This document shows positions 63,241-64,000 of a stretch of 64,000 bases of DNA, in pieces. Below the pieces are notes generated by a model that searched no databases, was not told where the DNA came from, and worked only from the letters and a program-made list of their open reading frames with translations. Both the position numbers and the translations under genes were made by a program. Each line of letters opens with the position of its first letter. Position 1 is the stretch's first letter. Origin of the DNA: Larix kaempferi (lineage: Eukaryota > Streptophyta > Pinopsida > Pinales > Pinaceae); assembly GCA_027924585.1 (NCBI GenBank), contig BSBM01000643.1, positions 19,889,001 to 19,953,000 on the forward strand. Direction: 5' to 3'.

Positions 63241-64000
63241 GTCATGATCTGGCGATCATATAGATATATGGACCCGGTTGATCTATTATATATATTATAT
63301 TGTCCCTACTCAGACTTAGAAGTTCACTATTCATGCTCATTGGTATGTACCCTCCTTAGGGAGAATAGAGGTGATCATTACACCATACTTTGGCTTGCTA
63401 GTGTTGGCTCCATCATTTCATTGTCTTCATCCATCCATGGCCTACCTTTTAGATTATCACCCTGACTTACTACCTGACTAGTGGCATGGAGGACTTTTCC
63501 CCACTGTAGCCTCTGTATTGGATGAGCTTCCCTGTTTATTGTGTCTCGGCTCTGAGTTGGTGACAAAACTTACCTATGGTGAGTTGGAGTTCCTTGGAAT
63601 TCCCCCTAGTCACTAAAGTTGTGTTGGCTAAACCTGAAACTTTTAGTGCTGCCATGAATACAAAATCTGAAAAATGAAATGCTATATCTTGTATGAAAAG
63701 CCCATTCATGCAATGTGTTTCTAAACACACATGAATGAAAGGCATGCCAAATGAAAATGACCATGAAAATAAAATGTTATATCTTTTGGAAAAATAAATA
63801 CCTAGGTAAACAAGCTGTCCATGACACACCTAGAAGTGCTCAGGTAAACAAGTGCCTTAAAAACACACCTGCAGCAGAAAGCCTAAAGAAAAAATGTAAA
63901 TCTATGCAATGTGTTTGAAAACACACATAGATCAAGGCTATGGAAACTTCAGGCCCAAAAAGAAATGGAACTTAAAAGCTACATCTAAACAATTGCTGGC
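63186..64000 (+). repeat. gypsy-K 3' LTR, first part visible
   Basis: Aligns base for base with 54794-55608 with about five substitutions. It lacks the first 314 bases of the 5' LTR (54480-54793) and continues past the end of the window. Confidence 0.85.

Larger units (their letters stand above)
54480..64000 (+). mobile_element. gypsy-K: young gag-protease-only Ty3/gypsy element, runs off window
   Basis: The 5' LTR (54480-59014) has inverted termini TGTTATCAC/GTGATAACA. It is followed by a tRNA-Asp-like PBS, a 620-base leader, one intact gag-protease ORF, an integrase-tail-like stub and a 3' LTR that starts incompletely near 63079. Where both LTRs are visible (about 800 bases) I count about five differences, so the insertion is recent. 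The left end lies in gypsy-J gag (candidate TSD AGTCC at 54475-54479). No RT, RNase H or integrase core is encoded, so mobility would depend on enzymes from another element. Confidence 0.85.

Overview
This window is a dense nest of plant LTR retrotransposons. I see no host protein gene, rRNA gene, tRNA gene or CRISPR array. The AT-rich sequence, Ty1/copia and Ty3/gypsy proteins of plant type, plant-type primer sites (initiator-Met and Asp-like), LTRs up to 4.5 kb and extensive old nesting point to a large-genome seed plant. A gymnosperm (conifer-like) is my best guess, from the overall look of the families rather than from a host gene. Almost all elements read on the minus strand.

Left nest (about 1.7-36.3 kb). 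A decayed gypsy element (gypsy-H, 1.67-4.35 kb) lies beside a decayed copia reverse transcriptase (copia-A). The copia-A RT is split: one half is at 4640-5191 and the other at 35962-36290. Everything between is one composite insertion, copia-B (5192-35961), with LTRs of one family at both ends and a third, partial LTR plus second gag copy inside. This looks like a tandem LTR-internal-LTR-internal-LTR element that later lost parts. Copia-B was itself hit by gypsy-C (7211-24265, TSD ATCCC, LTRs of about 3.5 kb), by a young intact copia element copia-D (24958-31192, TSD TTCTT, LTRs differing at one position) and by an LTR-like block X (32629-34106). Gypsy-C carries a further 3.9 kb LTR-like insertion E (12916-16861, TSD CTCTA) in its RT/RNase H region. 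The nest is four levels deep, and most joins can be read from interrupted reading frames and target duplications.

Middle (36.3-38.4 kb): mostly unrecognised sequence with one clean MITE (37440-37707, 8-bp TSD TATTAAAT).

Second nest (38.4-50.7 kb): an old gypsy chromovirus (600-bp LTRs, initiator-Met PBS, chromodomain remnant, RT deleted). Its gag is interrupted by copia-F (41085-48530), whose RT/RNase H junction holds another fragment, G.

Right part (50.7-64 kb): a plus-strand gypsy tail (gypsy-I: integrase C-terminus followed by a separate RNase H-like ORF), an antisense ORF of unknown type, and a minus-strand gypsy gag-protease fragment (gypsy-J). The last is interrupted by gypsy-K (54480 to beyond the window end), a young plus-strand element with 4.5-kb LTRs and a tRNA-Asp-like PBS. 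Its single intact ORF of more than 1070 codons encodes gag, protease and a long acidic tail but no RT, RNase H or integrase core.

The most interesting biology is in domain order. Gypsy-C and gypsy-H both place a complete extra RNase H domain between protease and RT, gypsy-I places one after integrase, and gypsy-K has replaced its whole pol with an acidic region.
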